Source: Cysteiniphilum litorale (GTDB lineage Bacteria; Pseudomonadota; Gammaproteobacteria; Francisellales; Francisellaceae). From it: DNA of 48,911 nucleotides. This document shows, piece by piece, positions 34,096 through 44,016 of the stretch. How positions within the stretch are numbered: the stretch's first letter is position 1; the number at the start of each line of letters is the position of its first letter. Location: contig NZ_QLIQ01000023.1 in assembly GCF_003428165.1 (NCBI RefSeq), positions 1 through 48,911 of the forward strand. Direction: 5' to 3'. The notes under the pieces are model-generated. The model searched no databases and had not been told where the DNA came from. It saw only the letters and a list, made by a program, of their open reading frames with translations. The translations under genes were made by a program, and so were the position numbers.

Positions 34096-34803
34096 CTATT
34101 GATAAACATCCACCTTAGCAAACCGATAACCAACCCCTGATTCGGTGGTAATCAATGGCTGTTTGCTGCAGGCAGCTAGTTTTTTGCGCAATTGCCCAAC
34201 GTAAACACGCAAATACTGTACTTCATCGGCAAAATACTCGCCCCATATTTGCTGTAAGATCTGATTTTGAGTCAATAGTTTCCCCGCATTTTGACAAAAC
34301 ACACTCAATAACAGAAACTCTTTTTTTGATAAATGAACCACCTCATCATTGATCATCACACGATGATCAGCAATATGGACACGCATATTTTCAAACTGAT
34401 AAACAGACTCTGCTGCCTTGTCCTCAGCTTTAAACGCATCGACAAGTTCAAGGTTACGTTTGATACGCGCAACTAGTTCAGACATATCAAACGGTTTTCT
34501 GACATAATCATTCGCACCATTTTCAAGTGCTTTGACCACTTCATCACCATCGCATCTTGCCGATACCACAATCACTGGCACATGCAAGTGCTTAACTCTT
34601 AGATTTGCTAACCACTTTTGTCCATCCTGATCCGGCAACCCTAGATCTAATAGAATAAGATCAGGGTGCTGCTGGTTTAAAATCTCTGTCGCGTGTTCAG
34701 CACTAACGGCATCATAGACATCATAGCCAAGAACCAATAAGGTTTTCTTTAAGAATTTGCGAATTTGCGCTTCATCATCAATTAATAATATTTTCTTGTT
34801 CAT
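34096..34803 (-). CDS. kdpE: Response regulator KdpE
   Basis: OmpR-type response regulator of 235 residues: a receiver domain (1-120) with DDE near the start, phosphoacceptor aspartate in LILLDLGLPDQDG and the conserved lysine in YVRKPFDMSEL. A winged helix-turn-helix DNA-binding domain follows. Phosphorylated by KdpD, it activates kdpFABC under potassium limitation or ionic stress. It overlaps kdpD by 26 nt, so the two are coexpressed. The candidate binding site lies upstream of kdpF at about 42074-42096. Confidence 0.93.
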   Translation of the reverse strand: MNKKILLIDDEAQIRKFLKKTLLVLGYDVYDAVSAEHATEILNQQHPDLILLDLGLPDQDGQKWLANLRVKHLHVPVIVVSARCDGDEVVKALENGANDYVRKPFDMSELVARIKRNLELVDAFKAEDKAAESVYQFENMRVHIADHRVMINDEVVHLSKKEFLLLSVFCQNAGKLLTQNQILQQIWGEYFADEVQYLRVYVGQLRKKLAACSKQPLITTESGVGYRFAKVDVYQ

Positions 34804-37495
34804 ATGGATTCACTATCGGTAATTTAACAATAAATGTACTGCCTTTATGAGCACCTTCACTGGTGGCATAAATCTCACCATGATGGGCTGTAACAATATC
34901 CTTACAAATGGCAAGACCCAGTCCATGCCCTTTAGTATAACTATCTGACTTCTTGAGTCGATGAAAAATTGAGAATACACTCTCTAGCTCCGCCTGCTCA
35001 AGTCCAATGCCTTGATCAATGACCTCAATAACTGCCGAAGTGTTTATACATTTTAAGCTCAAAGTAATTTGACTATTGGCAGCACTAAACTTAACCGCAT
35101 TGGACATCAGATTAAGCAAAACCTGCTCCAATAACAACTTATCACCATTAATCACAAGGTCTTTATCAAGACATTGCAGCTTAAACTGGTGACTCACAAA
35201 ACGCTTTTTGGCAATAGCCAGCACTTCGCTAATTAATGTCTTTAACGGCACGCTTTGCTTATTAATGGTAATACCTGCGCTAAACTTCAGCATCTGTAGA
35301 ATATGATCGATATATTGATCTAAGCGTTTGCTTTCCTCTAAAGCAACAGTAAGCATCTCGGCTTTATCTTCTTTGGAAAACATATCCTCATAGCTTAATA
35401 CGCTAGATAACGCACCGGTGATCGATGCCAACGGTGTTTTTAAGTCGTGAGACACCGATGATAGTAATGTTTTTTGTAGCTTTTCCTGCTCTTTTAAAAT
35501 CACCGCTTCTTGCTCCTGTTGTGATAAGCGCTGCTGCAGTAATGCATTAGCAACGTGTGACAGCATTGTTTTAATGAGTATTTGATCAAACATGAAAGCT
35601 TCGACTTTATATTCAAACTTCACACAAATGGCAATAATGCCAAGCATACGCCCATCAACAATCAATGGTTCAAAATACCATGGTAACGCGCTAAAGGTTT
35701 GCGTGCTTTTGCCACAAGCCGTTTTATTACTCCAACACCAGCGCACCGCGGCTTGCTCTTTATCACTTAACTGACATGAATTGGGAATGGTTTCATATAA
35801 CTTATGATCATCAGCAACAATAAATGCAAACTCATAATCAAAGTACTGCGCTAATGCTTCTAAGAAACGCTGATAAAATGACTGTTCTTTTTGCTTGATC
35901 GTAATCTCATTGGAGAACTTATAAAGCATCGATAAAGTCTTTTCACGTGAGCGCAATACCTTTAACGAGCGGCGTGTACGTGCCGTTAATTGGCTAACGA
36001 TCATAACAACTAACATAAATATGATAAAGGTAATGACTTGTGAAAAAGTACCAATCGTGAATTGAAACGTAGGCGTCAAATACATATACATGTACATTAT
36101 GAAACTTAGAATTGACGAGACAATTGATGCTTTAAGTCCATAGCGGTAAGCGCATAATATCAAAACCAGTACCAGAATAAGTGATTGCCCAGATAAGCCG
36201 ACAAAACTTAATCCAAAAAATATAAAGAGCCCTGAGACAAATGTAATTGCTAATGCTTTAATGACATTCATCCACGTCGTATTGCTACTTTGTTTAGCTT
36301 CTTTAAAGCGCGAGAAGACATCAGAGAGACGAGCTTTATGCGTACTAATCACATGCACTTGTTTGTGCTCACTATGACGAATAACATCATAAACCACTGA
36401 ACCTAACAGCCAATCCAACCATTTAGCCCGTCTTGATTTACCAATGACAATATCAGTGACATTGTGATCATTGGCATAGCGAATAATCGCTTTTGATAAC
36501 CTACCACCTGAGATATGCTCTAATTGATAGCCCAACTCAATTGCTAACGTCTTATAACGCCTAATCTCTCTTAGTTTCACGCGCGATAGTTGCTTTTGCG
36601 GGTTATGGATAAATATCGCTAATAATCGCGCATTGGCGATCGTGGCAAGCTGCTTGCCTTTTCTAAGCAGTCTTGGCGTTGACGCATCATAGGCACAACA
36701 AACCAGCACACAAGGTGAAGCGGCAATATTGGCATGTGAATCATAAAGTTTCTTATATGAGCGGACATCTTCACCGACATGCGAAGCGGCTAAACGTAGC
36801 GCATAATCTCGAAGTATCGCAAGATTGGTGTATTGGAAATAGCGTGATAAAGCGCGTTTTGCCATGTCATGATGATAAACGCGCCCTTCATTTAAGCGCT
36901 TGATCAGCTCCTCAGGCGTGATATCAACAATCATCAGCTCATCGGCTGATTGAATAAAACTATCCGGTACAGTTTCTTCAACGTTGACCAGAGTAATCTC
37001 CTCGACCTCATAGCTTAAGCTTGCGATATGTTGAATATTAATTGCGGTATAGACATTAATCCCTGCTTCTAGAATCTCAACAACATCTAAATAGCGTTTT
37101 TTGTTACGCTCCATTGCAAGATTCTTGTGCGGTAATTCATCGATGATTACCGTTTCTGGCTTGCGCTGAATAATGGCATCAACATCAAGCTCATTAAACA
37201 CCTTGCCTTTGTAAGCGATTGCTTTTAGTGGGATTTGCTCAAGATCACCGACTAAACTTTCCGTCTCTTTACGCCCATGTGTTACCACCAAGCCGATAGC
37301 CACATCATGCCCTGCACGCCTAAGCTCTTGGGCACGTGTTAACATCGCATAGGTTTTACCCACACCAGGAGCCGCTCCCAAGAAAATCTTTAGCCGTCCA
37401 CGTTTAGATCTCTCCGACTTATTTGCAAGATTTAGCAAAGCATCGACTTTATGACCGTTAGAATTTTCATGAGTCGGCATGTGCTCATTCGCCAT
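34778..37495 (-). CDS. kdpD: Sensor histidine kinase KdpD
   Basis: Potassium-responsive sensor kinase of 905 residues from the ATG at 37495, which has GGAA seven nt upstream. The open frame extends four codons to a GTG without a ribosome binding site. Domains in order: the KdpD nucleotide-binding domain with Walker A GAAPGVGKTY and DELPHKN, a universal-stress-type domain, four membrane helices (DUF4118), a GAF-like segment, HisKA with the phospho-accepting SVSHDLKTPL, and an ATPase domain with the N, G1 and G2 boxes. The DELPHKN box differs from the usual DELAHTN at two positions. It is the fifth gene of a complete kdpFABCDE operon. Confidence 0.94.
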   Translation of the reverse strand: MANEHMPTHENSNGHKVDALLNLANKSERSKRGRLKIFLGAAPGVGKTYAMLTRAQELRRAGHDVAIGLVVTHGRKETESLVGDLEQIPLKAIAYKGKVFNELDVDAIIQRKPETVIIDELPHKNLAMERNKKRYLDVVEILEAGINVYTAINIQHIASLSYEVEEITLVNVEETVPDSFIQSADELMIVDITPEELIKRLNEGRVYHHDMAKRALSRYFQYTNLAILRDYALRLAASHVGEDVRSYKKLYDSHANIAASPCVLVCCAYDASTPRLLRKGKQLATIANARLLAIFIHNPQKQLSRVKLREIRRYKTLAIELGYQLEHISGGRLSKAIIRYANDHNVTDIVIGKSRRAKWLDWLLGSVVYDVIRHSEHKQVHVISTHKARLSDVFSRFKEAKQSSNTTWMNVIKALAITFVSGLFIFFGLSFVGLSGQSLILVLVLILCAYRYGLKASIVSSILSFIMYMYMYLTPTFQFTIGTFSQVITFIIFMLVVMIVSQLTARTRRSLKVLRSREKTLSMLYKFSNEITIKQKEQSFYQRFLEALAQYFDYEFAFIVADDHKLYETIPNSCQLSDKEQAAVRWCWSNKTACGKSTQTFSALPWYFEPLIVDGRMLGIIAICVKFEYKVEAFMFDQILIKTMLSHVANALLQQRLSQQEQEAVILKEQEKLQKTLLSSVSHDLKTPLASITGALSSVLSYEDMFSKEDKAEMLTVALEESKRLDQYIDHILQMLKFSAGITINKQSVPLKTLISEVLAIAKKRFVSHQFKLQCLDKDLVINGDKLLLEQVLLNLMSNAVKFSAANSQITLSLKCINTSAVIEVIDQGIGLEQAELESVFSIFHRLKKSDSYTKGHGLGLAICKDIVTAHHGEIYATSEGAHKGSTFIVKLPIVNPYEQENIIN

Positions 37496-37527
37496 AGTTG
37501 ATTCCACTAAACAACATATGCACTAGT

Positions 37528-38088
37528 TTAACCCAACTTTTGTTTAAATGCTTGCAGCGCCAAGTTTAATTTAAGCACATTAACCGTTGTTGGATTAAAG
37601 AGATGATGCGCTGTATTGTCATCAATCAATTGCAGGACTTTAGTAAATGACAAATGATTGACCTTGGCAATATATGGCGCTTGATACTTAGCTGCCATCA
37701 GCGAGATATCCGGATCTAATCCACTGCCTGAGGAAAACACCAAATCAGCAGGGACTTTGCTCGTCCCGTATTTTTGCTGCAAACCCTCGATTCGAGTCTG
37801 TACATTCTTAACTAAATTTACATTGTTAAGCGCCATACTCGTACCACCCGAGGCAAGTCCATCATAGTTGTTTGCCGATGGTCGTGACTGAAATAAATTA
37901 TCGGCAAAATTTTGTCCAATCAGGCTTGAGCCAACAACCTGCCCATCGTATTTAACCAACGAGCCTTGTGCCTGATCTTTGGCAACGAAAAAACCAATAC
38001 CCGTCATCAATAAGGGATAAAAAACACCTAAGATAATCGTGAAAAAAAGCATTGCTATAAGCCCGCGACGAATTTCATAAAACATCAT
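37528..38088 (-). CDS. kdpC: Potassium-transporting ATPase subunit KdpC
   Basis: Single-span accessory subunit that stabilises the KdpFABC complex and raises ATP affinity. The 186-residue protein has one N-terminal membrane helix (about 12-34) followed by the conserved SRPSANNYDGLASGG segment and GSGLDPDISL near the middle. Two adjacent ATG codons follow AAGGAG, so the start is uncertain by one residue. Spacing is 8 nt to kdpB and 32 nt to the chosen kdpD start. Confidence 0.94.
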   Translation of the reverse strand: MMFYEIRRGLIAMLFFTIILGVFYPLLMTGIGFFVAKDQAQGSLVKYDGQVVGSSLIGQNFADNLFQSRPSANNYDGLASGGTSMALNNVNLVKNVQTRIEGLQQKYGTSKVPADLVFSSGSGLDPDISLMAAKYQAPYIAKVNHLSFTKVLQLIDDNTAHHLFNPTTVNVLKLNLALQAFKQKLG

Positions 38089-38096
38089 TTCTCTCC

Positions 38097-40133
38097 TTAC
38101 ACTAGACCTATGGCTGTAATGACCATATCGATTAATTTAATGCCGATAAATGGCACTAAAATGCCCCCTAAACCGTATAGCAACAGATTACGCTGCAGCA
38201 GCTTATGCGCACTGACACTGACATTTTTCACACCAACCAATGCCATCGGAATTAAAAATACAATAATCAATGCATTAAAGATTACTGCTGACAAGATCGC
38301 ACTCATCGGTGAGTGCAAATGCATGATATTAAGCGCATTTAAGCTTGGGAAACTGACCACAAATAATGCTGGAATAATCGCAAAATACTTAGCCACGTCA
38401 TTGGTGATACTAAAGGTTGTCAGCGCACCACGCGTTACCAGAATCTGCTTACCAATGCGCACGATTTCAATCAGCTTTTTAGGATCTGAATCCAAGTCGA
38501 CCATATTGCCCGCCTCGCGTGCTGCCGTTGTGCCACTTGCCATGGCAACGCCAACATCGGCTTGCGCTAAAGCAGGCGCATCATTAGTCCCATCGCCACA
38601 CATTGCTACCGTTTTGCCTTCTTTTTGCACCTTTTTGATGTAGTCTAATTTGTCTTGCGGTGAGGCTTGCGCGATAAAATCATCTACGCCTGCTTCAGCA
38701 GCAATTGCCGCTGCCGTTAAAGGATTATCCCCCGTGATCATCACCGTTTTAATCCCCATTTTTCTTAGCTCATCAAACTTTTCTTTAATCGCGGGTTTAA
38801 TCACATCTTTAAGATAAATCACCCCCAATAATTCATTATTTTGACAGACTGCTAATGGTGTACCTCCTTCTTCAGCAATACGCTCAACCATTAAAGTAAA
38901 ACTGTGACTTACCGTATCTGGCGAGTGATTACCCAGATGCTTAGTAATGGCACTCACTGCCCCTTTGCGGATATTAAGCGCGTTATAATCAATCCCGCTC
39001 ATGCGTGTGTAGGCTGAGAAAGGGATCATCTGTGCATGAGCTAAATCAATATCCTCACGCTTAAAACCAAAGCGTTTTTCGGCAAGCTTAACAATAGACT
39101 TACCCTCTGGTGTTTCATCTGCTAATGAGGACAACCATGCAGCATAGGCTAGATCGCGCTCACTGACACCATTAATAACCAAAAACTCTGTGGCAAAGCG
39201 ATTACCTAAGGTGATCGTACCAGTTTTATCTAATAGCAATACATCGATATTGCCTGAGGCTTCAACTGCACGCCCAGAAAGTGCAACAACATTAGCTTTC
39301 ATCAAGCGATCCATGCCCGAGATACCAATAGCTGATAATAATCCGGCAATCGTCGTTGGAATCAAGGTCACAAATAACGCAATCAATACGACAACAGATA
39401 GTGTTACATGACTAAATTGTGCCATGCCGTAAAGCGCGCAAACAGCCACGATAAAAATCAGCGTCAACCCGGATAATAAAATCGTTAAGGCAATTTCATT
39501 CGGCGTTTTCAAGCGTTTAGCATTCTCGACCAAAGCAATCATCTTATCCAAAAAGCTTTCACCGGGATTCGAGGTAACGCGCACTTTAATCTCATCGGAG
39601 ATAACCTTGGTACCCGCCGTGACTGCTGAGCTATCAGAGCCTGCTTCTCTAACCACTGGTTGTGACTCCCCAGTAATTGCAGACTCATCAATCGTGGCAA
39701 TGCCCTCGATCACCTCACCATCTGCTGGCATGAAATCACCGGTTTGCACCAAGACAATATCCCCTGCGCGTAATAACTCAGCGGCAAGCACTTCAAGCTC
39801 ACCATTTTCATTGTAACGCTTGGCACTTAATTGTGATTTGGTAGCGCGTAAACTATCGGCCTGCGCCTTGCCTTTGCCCTCGGCAATACTCTCAGCAAAG
39901 TTAGCAAATAAAAGGGTTATCCATAACCATAAAGTGATTTGTAATGTAAAGCCAATCTCTTTGCCGCTAACGAATGCTTGTATGAGATAGAGCGAGCATA
40001 AGATTGTGACGACATAAACACAAAACATCACCGGATTGCGATACATCTCTTTCGGGTTACACTTTATAAATGCCGCTTTAATCGCCGGCATGATCAATGT
40101 TTTTGAAAAGATTGATCCATTTTGATGTGCCAT
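38097..40133 (-). CDS. kdpB: Potassium-transporting P-type ATPase subunit KdpB
   Basis: Catalytic P-type ATPase subunit of the high-affinity K+ pump. With the start at the ATG at 40133 (GGAG nine nt upstream) it is 678 residues; the open frame extends five codons to a TTG, and an ATG two codons up is too close to the ribosome binding site. The phosphorylated aspartate is D302 in LLDKTGTIT. The actuator motif TGES and the hinge segment [20 protein letters not shown] are intact. It is translated between kdpA and kdpC with short gaps. Confidence 0.96.
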   Translation of the reverse strand: MAHQNGSIFSKTLIMPAIKAAFIKCNPKEMYRNPVMFCVYVVTILCSLYLIQAFVSGKEIGFTLQITLWLWITLLFANFAESIAEGKGKAQADSLRATKSQLSAKRYNENGELEVLAAELLRAGDIVLVQTGDFMPADGEVIEGIATIDESAITGESQPVVREAGSDSSAVTAGTKVISDEIKVRVTSNPGESFLDKMIALVENAKRLKTPNEIALTILLSGLTLIFIVAVCALYGMAQFSHVTLSVVVLIALFVTLIPTTIAGLLSAIGISGMDRLMKANVVALSGRAVEASGNIDVLLLDKTGTITLGNRFATEFLVINGVSERDLAYAAWLSSLADETPEGKSIVKLAEKRFGFKREDIDLAHAQMIPFSAYTRMSGIDYNALNIRKGAVSAITKHLGNHSPDTVSHSFTLMVERIAEEGGTPLAVCQNNELLGVIYLKDVIKPAIKEKFDELRKMGIKTVMITGDNPLTAAAIAAEAGVDDFIAQASPQDKLDYIKKVQKEGKTVAMCGDGTNDAPALAQADVGVAMASGTTAAREAGNMVDLDSDPKKLIEIVRIGKQILVTRGALTTFSITNDVAKYFAIIPALFVVSFPSLNALNIMHLHSPMSAILSAVIFNALIIVFLIPMALVGVKNVSVSAHKLLQRNLLLYGLGGILVPFIGIKLIDMVITAIGLV

Positions 40134-40186
40134 TTTCATAAACTCCAAACTATAAAAGATATCAATGATCTAAAAGATTAAAAAAA

Positions 40187-41899
40187 TTAAAACGTGACGT
40201 AATCAAGAATCGGTCCTAGTGATAATGCGGGGAAAATCGTGAGACCGCCAACAATCAAAATCGTAAATAATACCAATACACCAAATAAGACACTTGTTGT
40301 TGATAGTAAGCTCGAGCCAACTTGATTCGTGGCACGCTTTGTCGCAACCAAACTTCCCGCAAGCATAATCACCGCAGCAATGGTAACAAAGCGTCCCAAG
40401 AGCATCGCTAAGCCAAGGGTAACATTAAAAAACAAGGTATTAGCATTTAAGCCTGTAAACGCACTGCCATTATTGTTAGCTGCTGAGATATAAGCATATA
40501 GGATCTCACTAAAGCCATGCGCCCCCGTATTGGTAAGACTTGCATAAGTACTTGGTAACACCGAAGCAATCGCGGTAAATATAAGCACACAACAAGGAGA
40601 AATTAACACGCCAAGCATTACCCATTTCATTTGCGTGCCCTCAATGCGCTTGCCTAATATGCTTGGAATTCTGCCAACCATGAGTGAAGCGATAAAAACG
40701 CTTAATAACATAAACAGTAAAAAGCCATACATCCCCGTACCAACACCGCCGATAATAATCTCGCCAAGCGCCATATTAACCAATGCTGCAGCACCTCCAA
40801 TTGGGGTATAGCTATCAAGCATGCTATTGACACCGCCATCTGAAGCAGAGGTGGATACTGTGTTATAAAGCGTGGATTGGAAAATTCCAAAACGCATCTC
40901 TTTACCTTCCAGATTCGCTAGATGTCCAGATTGCCCATAGATATCGGCGATATGCGTGCCTTGTGGATTGGGCATGCCTTTTAATTCAGCGTAGGTCATC
41001 ACAGTTAATGAGCAAATAAACAACACCCCCATTACCGCTAAAATAAACCAGCCTTGCTTAGTGTTTCCTACCCATTTACCAAAGGTATAAGTTAGTGCAG
41101 CACCAATGGCAAAGATACTCAATACTTGAATAAAGTTGGTTAATGCCGTTGGGTTTTCATACGGGTGTGCAGAGTTAGCATTAAAAAAACCGCCTCCATT
41201 AGTCCCTAGTGATTTAATTGCTTCTTGTGACGCCACGGGACCTTGTGGGATGATTTGCTCAGCACCTGATAAGGTATGTGCATGTACGTAATCCATGAAG
41301 TTTTGCGGCACTCCTTGCAATATATAAACAATGGTAATGACGATACAAAGCGGTAGTAAGATCCAAAAAACAGCCTTACCTAAATCTGACCAGAAATTAC
41401 CAATCGTTGTTTCATTGTTTCTCGCAATGCCACGAAACAAAGCAATAGCCACTGATATACCCACCGCTGCTGATACAAAATTTTGCACAGCCAATGCTGC
41501 CATCTGTGATAAATAACTGACACCAGTTTCACCAGAATAGCTTTGCCAGTTGGTATTAGAAACAAAGCTTGCTGCGGTATTAAATGCCTGATGCCAGGTC
41601 ATATTGTCAATATGCCGTGGATTTAAAGGCAAAAAAGCCTGCAGCATTAATATAACAAACACGAATAACAGCGCGAATAGCGAAAACACTAACAAGCTCA
41701 ATAAATACTGTTTAGCGCTTTGCTCTTTATTCAGATGAGCGCCAATTAATTTGCCATAACCACGTTCAAGTGGTGAAGCAAACCAATCTAAAAACGTTCT
41801 TCGTCCATGATAAACATTATAAATATATGTTCCTAATGGCTTTGTGATAACTAACAAAACGCCAATAAAAATAACGAATAACCAAATATTGTGATACAT
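40187..41899 (-). CDS. kdpA: Potassium-transporting ATPase subunit KdpA
   Basis: Ion-conducting subunit related to K+ channels and transporters. Beginning at the ATG at 41899 gives 570 residues starting MYHNIWLFVIFIGVLL, with a first membrane helix as in other KdpA proteins (about 557 in E. coli). The longer frame to 42013 runs through kdpF and is not real. The selectivity-filter regions TNWQSYSGE, GTNGGGFFNANSAHP, and a later NNGSAFTGL loop are present. Its start is 9 nt after the kdpF stop codon. Confidence 0.95.
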   Translation of the reverse strand: MYHNIWLFVIFIGVLLVITKPLGTYIYNVYHGRRTFLDWFASPLERGYGKLIGAHLNKEQSAKQYLLSLLVFSLFALLFVFVILMLQAFLPLNPRHIDNMTWHQAFNTAASFVSNTNWQSYSGETGVSYLSQMAALAVQNFVSAAVGISVAIALFRGIARNNETTIGNFWSDLGKAVFWILLPLCIVITIVYILQGVPQNFMDYVHAHTLSGAEQIIPQGPVASQEAIKSLGTNGGGFFNANSAHPYENPTALTNFIQVLSIFAIGAALTYTFGKWVGNTKQGWFILAVMGVLFICSLTVMTYAELKGMPNPQGTHIADIYGQSGHLANLEGKEMRFGIFQSTLYNTVSTSASDGGVNSMLDSYTPIGGAAALVNMALGEIIIGGVGTGMYGFLLFMLLSVFIASLMVGRIPSILGKRIEGTQMKWVMLGVLISPCCVLIFTAIASVLPSTYASLTNTGAHGFSEILYAYISAANNNGSAFTGLNANTLFFNVTLGLAMLLGRFVTIAAVIMLAGSLVATKRATNQVGSSLLSTTSVLFGVLVLFTILIVGGLTIFPALSLGPILDYVTF

Positions 41900-41907
41900 A
41901 CTTTTAC

Positions 41908-41988
41908 CTAAAATCGCTCTGGGAAAATTAAAACAATAATCATATAAATGGCTAACACCGCCATTATCACGCCTGAAAATATTGTCAT
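41908..41988 (-). CDS. kdpF: KdpF, small subunit of the K+ pump
   Basis: A 26-codon ORF encodes MTIFSGVIMAVLAIYMIIVL then IFPERF, one membrane helix with the terminal PERF characteristic of KdpF. KdpF binds between KdpA and KdpB and stabilises the complex. It sits exactly where kdpF belongs, at the head of the operon, with GAGAGGTTTTAG upstream of the ATG. It is easily missed because of its size and because the kdpA frame can be read through it. Confidence 0.9.
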   Translation of the reverse strand: MTIFSGVIMAVLAIYMIIVLIFPERF

Positions 41989-42029
41989 CTAAAACCTCTC
42001 TTAATGTTGACAATAATCACTCAGGCCAA

Positions 42030-42096
42030 ATTGTACGAGTGATGAGCATAAAAATTCGATAGGGCTTTTATTCGGAAATATAAAAAAAATATAAAT
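42030..42096 (-). promoter_or_regulatory. Predicted kdp promoter with KdpE-type binding site
   Basis: On the minus strand TTTATA, a run of eight T and ATATTT (about 42076-42096) resembles the T-rich KdpE site of E. coli. A TACAAT hexamer (42030-42035) could be the -10, with no good -35, as expected for an activated promoter. The T-rich site is centred about 62 nt before the inferred start, similar to the E. coli layout. This comparison is from memory. Confidence 0.4.
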
Positions 42097-42165
42097 GACA
42101 CCGAACACCTCAACATGATTTGTGATGGGTACAGCAAATATTTCATTATTTTTAAAAATTAGGCG

Positions 42166-42193
42166 TTGACATCTAATCGGAAATCTATAGAAT
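42166..42193 (+). promoter_or_regulatory. tRNA-Thr/tRNA-Asp promoter
   Basis: Consensus TTGACA (42166-42171), a 16-nt spacer and TAGAAT (42188-42193), ending 11 nt before the tRNA-Thr gene. Confidence 0.65.
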
Positions 42194-42204
42194 GCCTTTC
42201 TGTC

Positions 42205-42280
42205 GCCGACATGGCTCAACTGGTAGAGCAGCCGACTTGTAATCGGCAGGTTCCGGGTTCAAGTCCTGGTGTCGGCACCA
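42205..42280 (+). tRNA. tRNA-Thr (anticodon TGT)
   Basis: A 76-nt gene including encoded CCA. Acceptor arms GCCGACA/TGTCGGC pair perfectly. The anticodon stem GCCGA/TCGGC encloses the loop CTTGTAA, giving TGT, and the T arm contains GGTTCAAGTCC. It is 8 nt upstream of tRNA-Asp and shares its promoter. Confidence 0.96.
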
Positions 42281-42288
42281 TCAAAAGC

Positions 42289-42365
42289 GGAGTGGTAGTT
42301 CAGTTGGTTAGAATACCTGCCTGTCACGCAGGGGGTCGCGGGTTCGAGTCCCGTCCATTCCGCCA
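42289..42365 (+). tRNA. tRNA-Asp (anticodon GTC)
   Basis: A 77-nt gene including encoded CCA. Acceptor arms are GGAGTGG/CCATTCC with discriminator G. The anticodon stem CCTGC/GCAGG encloses CTGTCAC (anticodon GTC), and the T loop is TTCGAGT. A weak ATAT hairpin with six T follows and may terminate the transcript. Confidence 0.96.
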
Positions 42366-42485
42366 CGATATTTAGATATTTTTTCAAAGAAGATTCCTTA
42401 GAAATAAATTCATGATAACGACCTAATTTGCATGTATTAAAATACCTGTTAGACTTATGCTCATTAGGAATTCAGTAGAGTACAT

Positions 42486-42785
42486 ATGAAGTTAGCAAAC
42501 GAAGATGATGCCCTCAAACTGCCGATCAAGATCCGCGATCACAAAGGACAATTAACGATTATCTATATTTCTTATTCAGATGATGGTATTACTTTTAGCT
42601 ATCTTGAGATGACCGCAACCTACCCTGAAGAACTTAACATCCATGGCTGGCTTGAGTCTGTGACCAAGAAAAAAATTCTGCACTTTCCCAAGAATATGGA
42701 TTTCATTTATGAGGAATGTCAGCAGAACCCTGAAAATACCTTAAATATATTCCATCATTATTTCTCAGCCATTCGCTATTTATGA
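42486..42785 (+). CDS. Small conserved-looking protein of unknown function
   Basis: A 99-residue soluble, acidic protein that I do not recognise. It reads as a compact alpha/beta fold: beta-rich N-terminal half (KIRDHKGQLTIIYISYSDDGI) and a helical C-terminal half, with no signal peptide or membrane segment. An AGTAGAG sequence precedes the ATG. The coding region overlaps the convergent rlmH stop by 10 nt. The full-length frame and clean start suggest a real gene. It lies directly after the tRNA pair, a common insertion place, but no integrase or repeat is visible. Confidence 0.55.
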   Translation: MKLANEDDALKLPIKIRDHKGQLTIIYISYSDDGITFSYLEMTATYPEELNIHGWLESVTKKKILHFPKNMDFIYEECQQNPENTLNIFHHYFSAIRYL

Positions 42786-43246
42786 TACGGGTGACCTTGC
42801 AAAATCGTCCACGCACGATAGATCTGCTCAGCAAAAATAATCCGTACAATCGGGTGCGGGAACGTCATTTTTGAAAGAGATATTTTCTCCTTTGCTAAAT
42901 GCTTGATCGAATCATCAATCCCATCTGGTCCACCGATCAAAATCGCAACATTTGGCGTATTTTGCTGCCAGTTTTCCATTTTTTGCGCCAGCTCTTCAGT
43001 ACTAATTAATTTGGACTTAACATCTAAAATAACTAAATGATCTTGCTCATTTAGCTTGGACAATACTGTTTTTGCTTCTTGCGCCAACCAACCATCAATT
43101 GAGCCCGTTTTTGTGCGCTTAGCAATAGGCAATTCAACTACCTGCAACTGAATTGAAGAACCTATTAATCGCTTTTGATATTCATTAACACCTTCTTGCA
43201 CCCATGCTGGCATTTTCTCACCTAAGGCAAGTAATTTAATTTTCAT
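42776..43246 (-). CDS. rlmH: 23S rRNA (pseudouridine1915-N3)-methyltransferase RlmH
   Basis: SPOUT-class methyltransferase that modifies pseudouridine 1915 in helix 69 of 23S rRNA on assembled 70S ribosomes. The 156-residue protein has the family start IKLLALGEKMPAWVQEG, the S-adenosylmethionine loop IGGPDGID and the C-terminal knot strand RIIFAEQIYRAWTI ending in GHPYHK. Length is that of E. coli RlmH (155). Its ATG overlaps the yaaA stop, so it is translated from the yaaA message. Confidence 0.96.
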   Translation of the reverse strand: MKIKLLALGEKMPAWVQEGVNEYQKRLIGSSIQLQVVELPIAKRTKTGSIDGWLAQEAKTVLSKLNEQDHLVILDVKSKLISTEELAQKMENWQQNTPNVAILIGGPDGIDDSIKHLAKEKISLSKMTFPHPIVRIIFAEQIYRAWTILQGHPYHK

Positions 43247-44016
43247 GGCTTGACCCGAGTAAAGCAGAATGACTTATCACGCGAAAGCTCTGGATTAAAG
43301 ACATAACCATCATAGTCAAAGCCTTTAAGCGCTTCTATATCATTAATGTTATGATCGATAATATAGCGCACCATTCTCCCGCGTGCACGCTTAGCAAAAA
43401 GTGCTATGGTTTGATATTTACCTTTATGGAATTCTTTAAAATCAACTTCAAGCCATGTCGCTTTAATCATTTTCTTATCAATTGCCTTGCTGTACTCATT
43501 GGATGCCAAATTAACGATCGCTTGGTGATTATTCTCTTTAATAATATCATTTAGCTTCTGTGTTAACGTTTCTCGCCAAAAATCATATAGCAATACATCA
43601 TCGATATAAAATTTAGTGCCCATTTCCAAACGATATGCCTGAATTAAATCCAAGGGTCGAATTAGCCCATATAAGCCTGAAATCATCAATAAATGCTCTT
43701 GCGCATAATTAATGTGTGCAGGTGACAAAGTAAGTGCATCCAAACCCCGATAAACATCACCAGTAAAAGCAAATAGCGCTTGTTTGGCATTGTCTTTGCC
43801 GTAGTGATTGCTATCAAAGTTGATATACATATCAAACACACCTTCGGCAAGCTTTGGTGATATTTTCATTAACCGCTCAAACTCATCTGGCGTATAGTGT
43901 TTAAGCTTAGCCACGAGCTGCTTTATTTGCTCAGCAAACAATACTTTACTGGTAAGTTCTGTTGGCGCATTTTGACTGAAATCTTGACTTTTTGCCGGTG
44001 AAATAAGACTTAGCAT
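43243..44016 (-). CDS. yaaA: YaaA/DUF328 peroxide-response protein
   Basis: Member of the UPF0246 family; E. coli YaaA is induced by OxyR and lowers free iron under peroxide stress. Starting at the ATG at 44016, which has GGAA upstream, gives 257 residues beginning MLSLISPAKSQDF, the family N-terminus and length. The frame opens a further 23 codons upstream without support. The conserved FTGDVYRGLDA, ISGLYGLIRPLD and FAKRARGRMVRYII segments are present. It is coupled to rlmH by an ATGA overlap. Confidence 0.93.
   Translation of the reverse strand: MLSLISPAKSQDFSQNAPTELTSKVLFAEQIKQLVAKLKHYTPDEFERLMKISPKLAEGVFDMYINFDSNHYGKDNAKQALFAFTGDVYRGLDALTLSPAHINYAQEHLLMISGLYGLIRPLDLIQAYRLEMGTKFYIDDVLLYDFWRETLTQKLNDIIKENNHQAIVNLASNEYSKAIDKKMIKATWLEVDFKEFHKGKYQTIALFAKRARGRMVRYIIDHNINDIEALKGFDYDGYVFNPELSRDKSFCFTRVKP

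Noticed and set aside
41900-42013. N-terminal extension of KdpA to 608 residues
   Set aside because: The extra 38 codons read through kdpF out of frame. The internal ATG at 41899 gives the normal KdpA N-terminus and length.
42205-42785. tRNA-anchored integrated island after tRNA-Asp
   Set aside because: No integrase and no repeated tRNA 3-prime end is found downstream. The only gene is a single small one followed by the housekeeping rlmH-yaaA pair.
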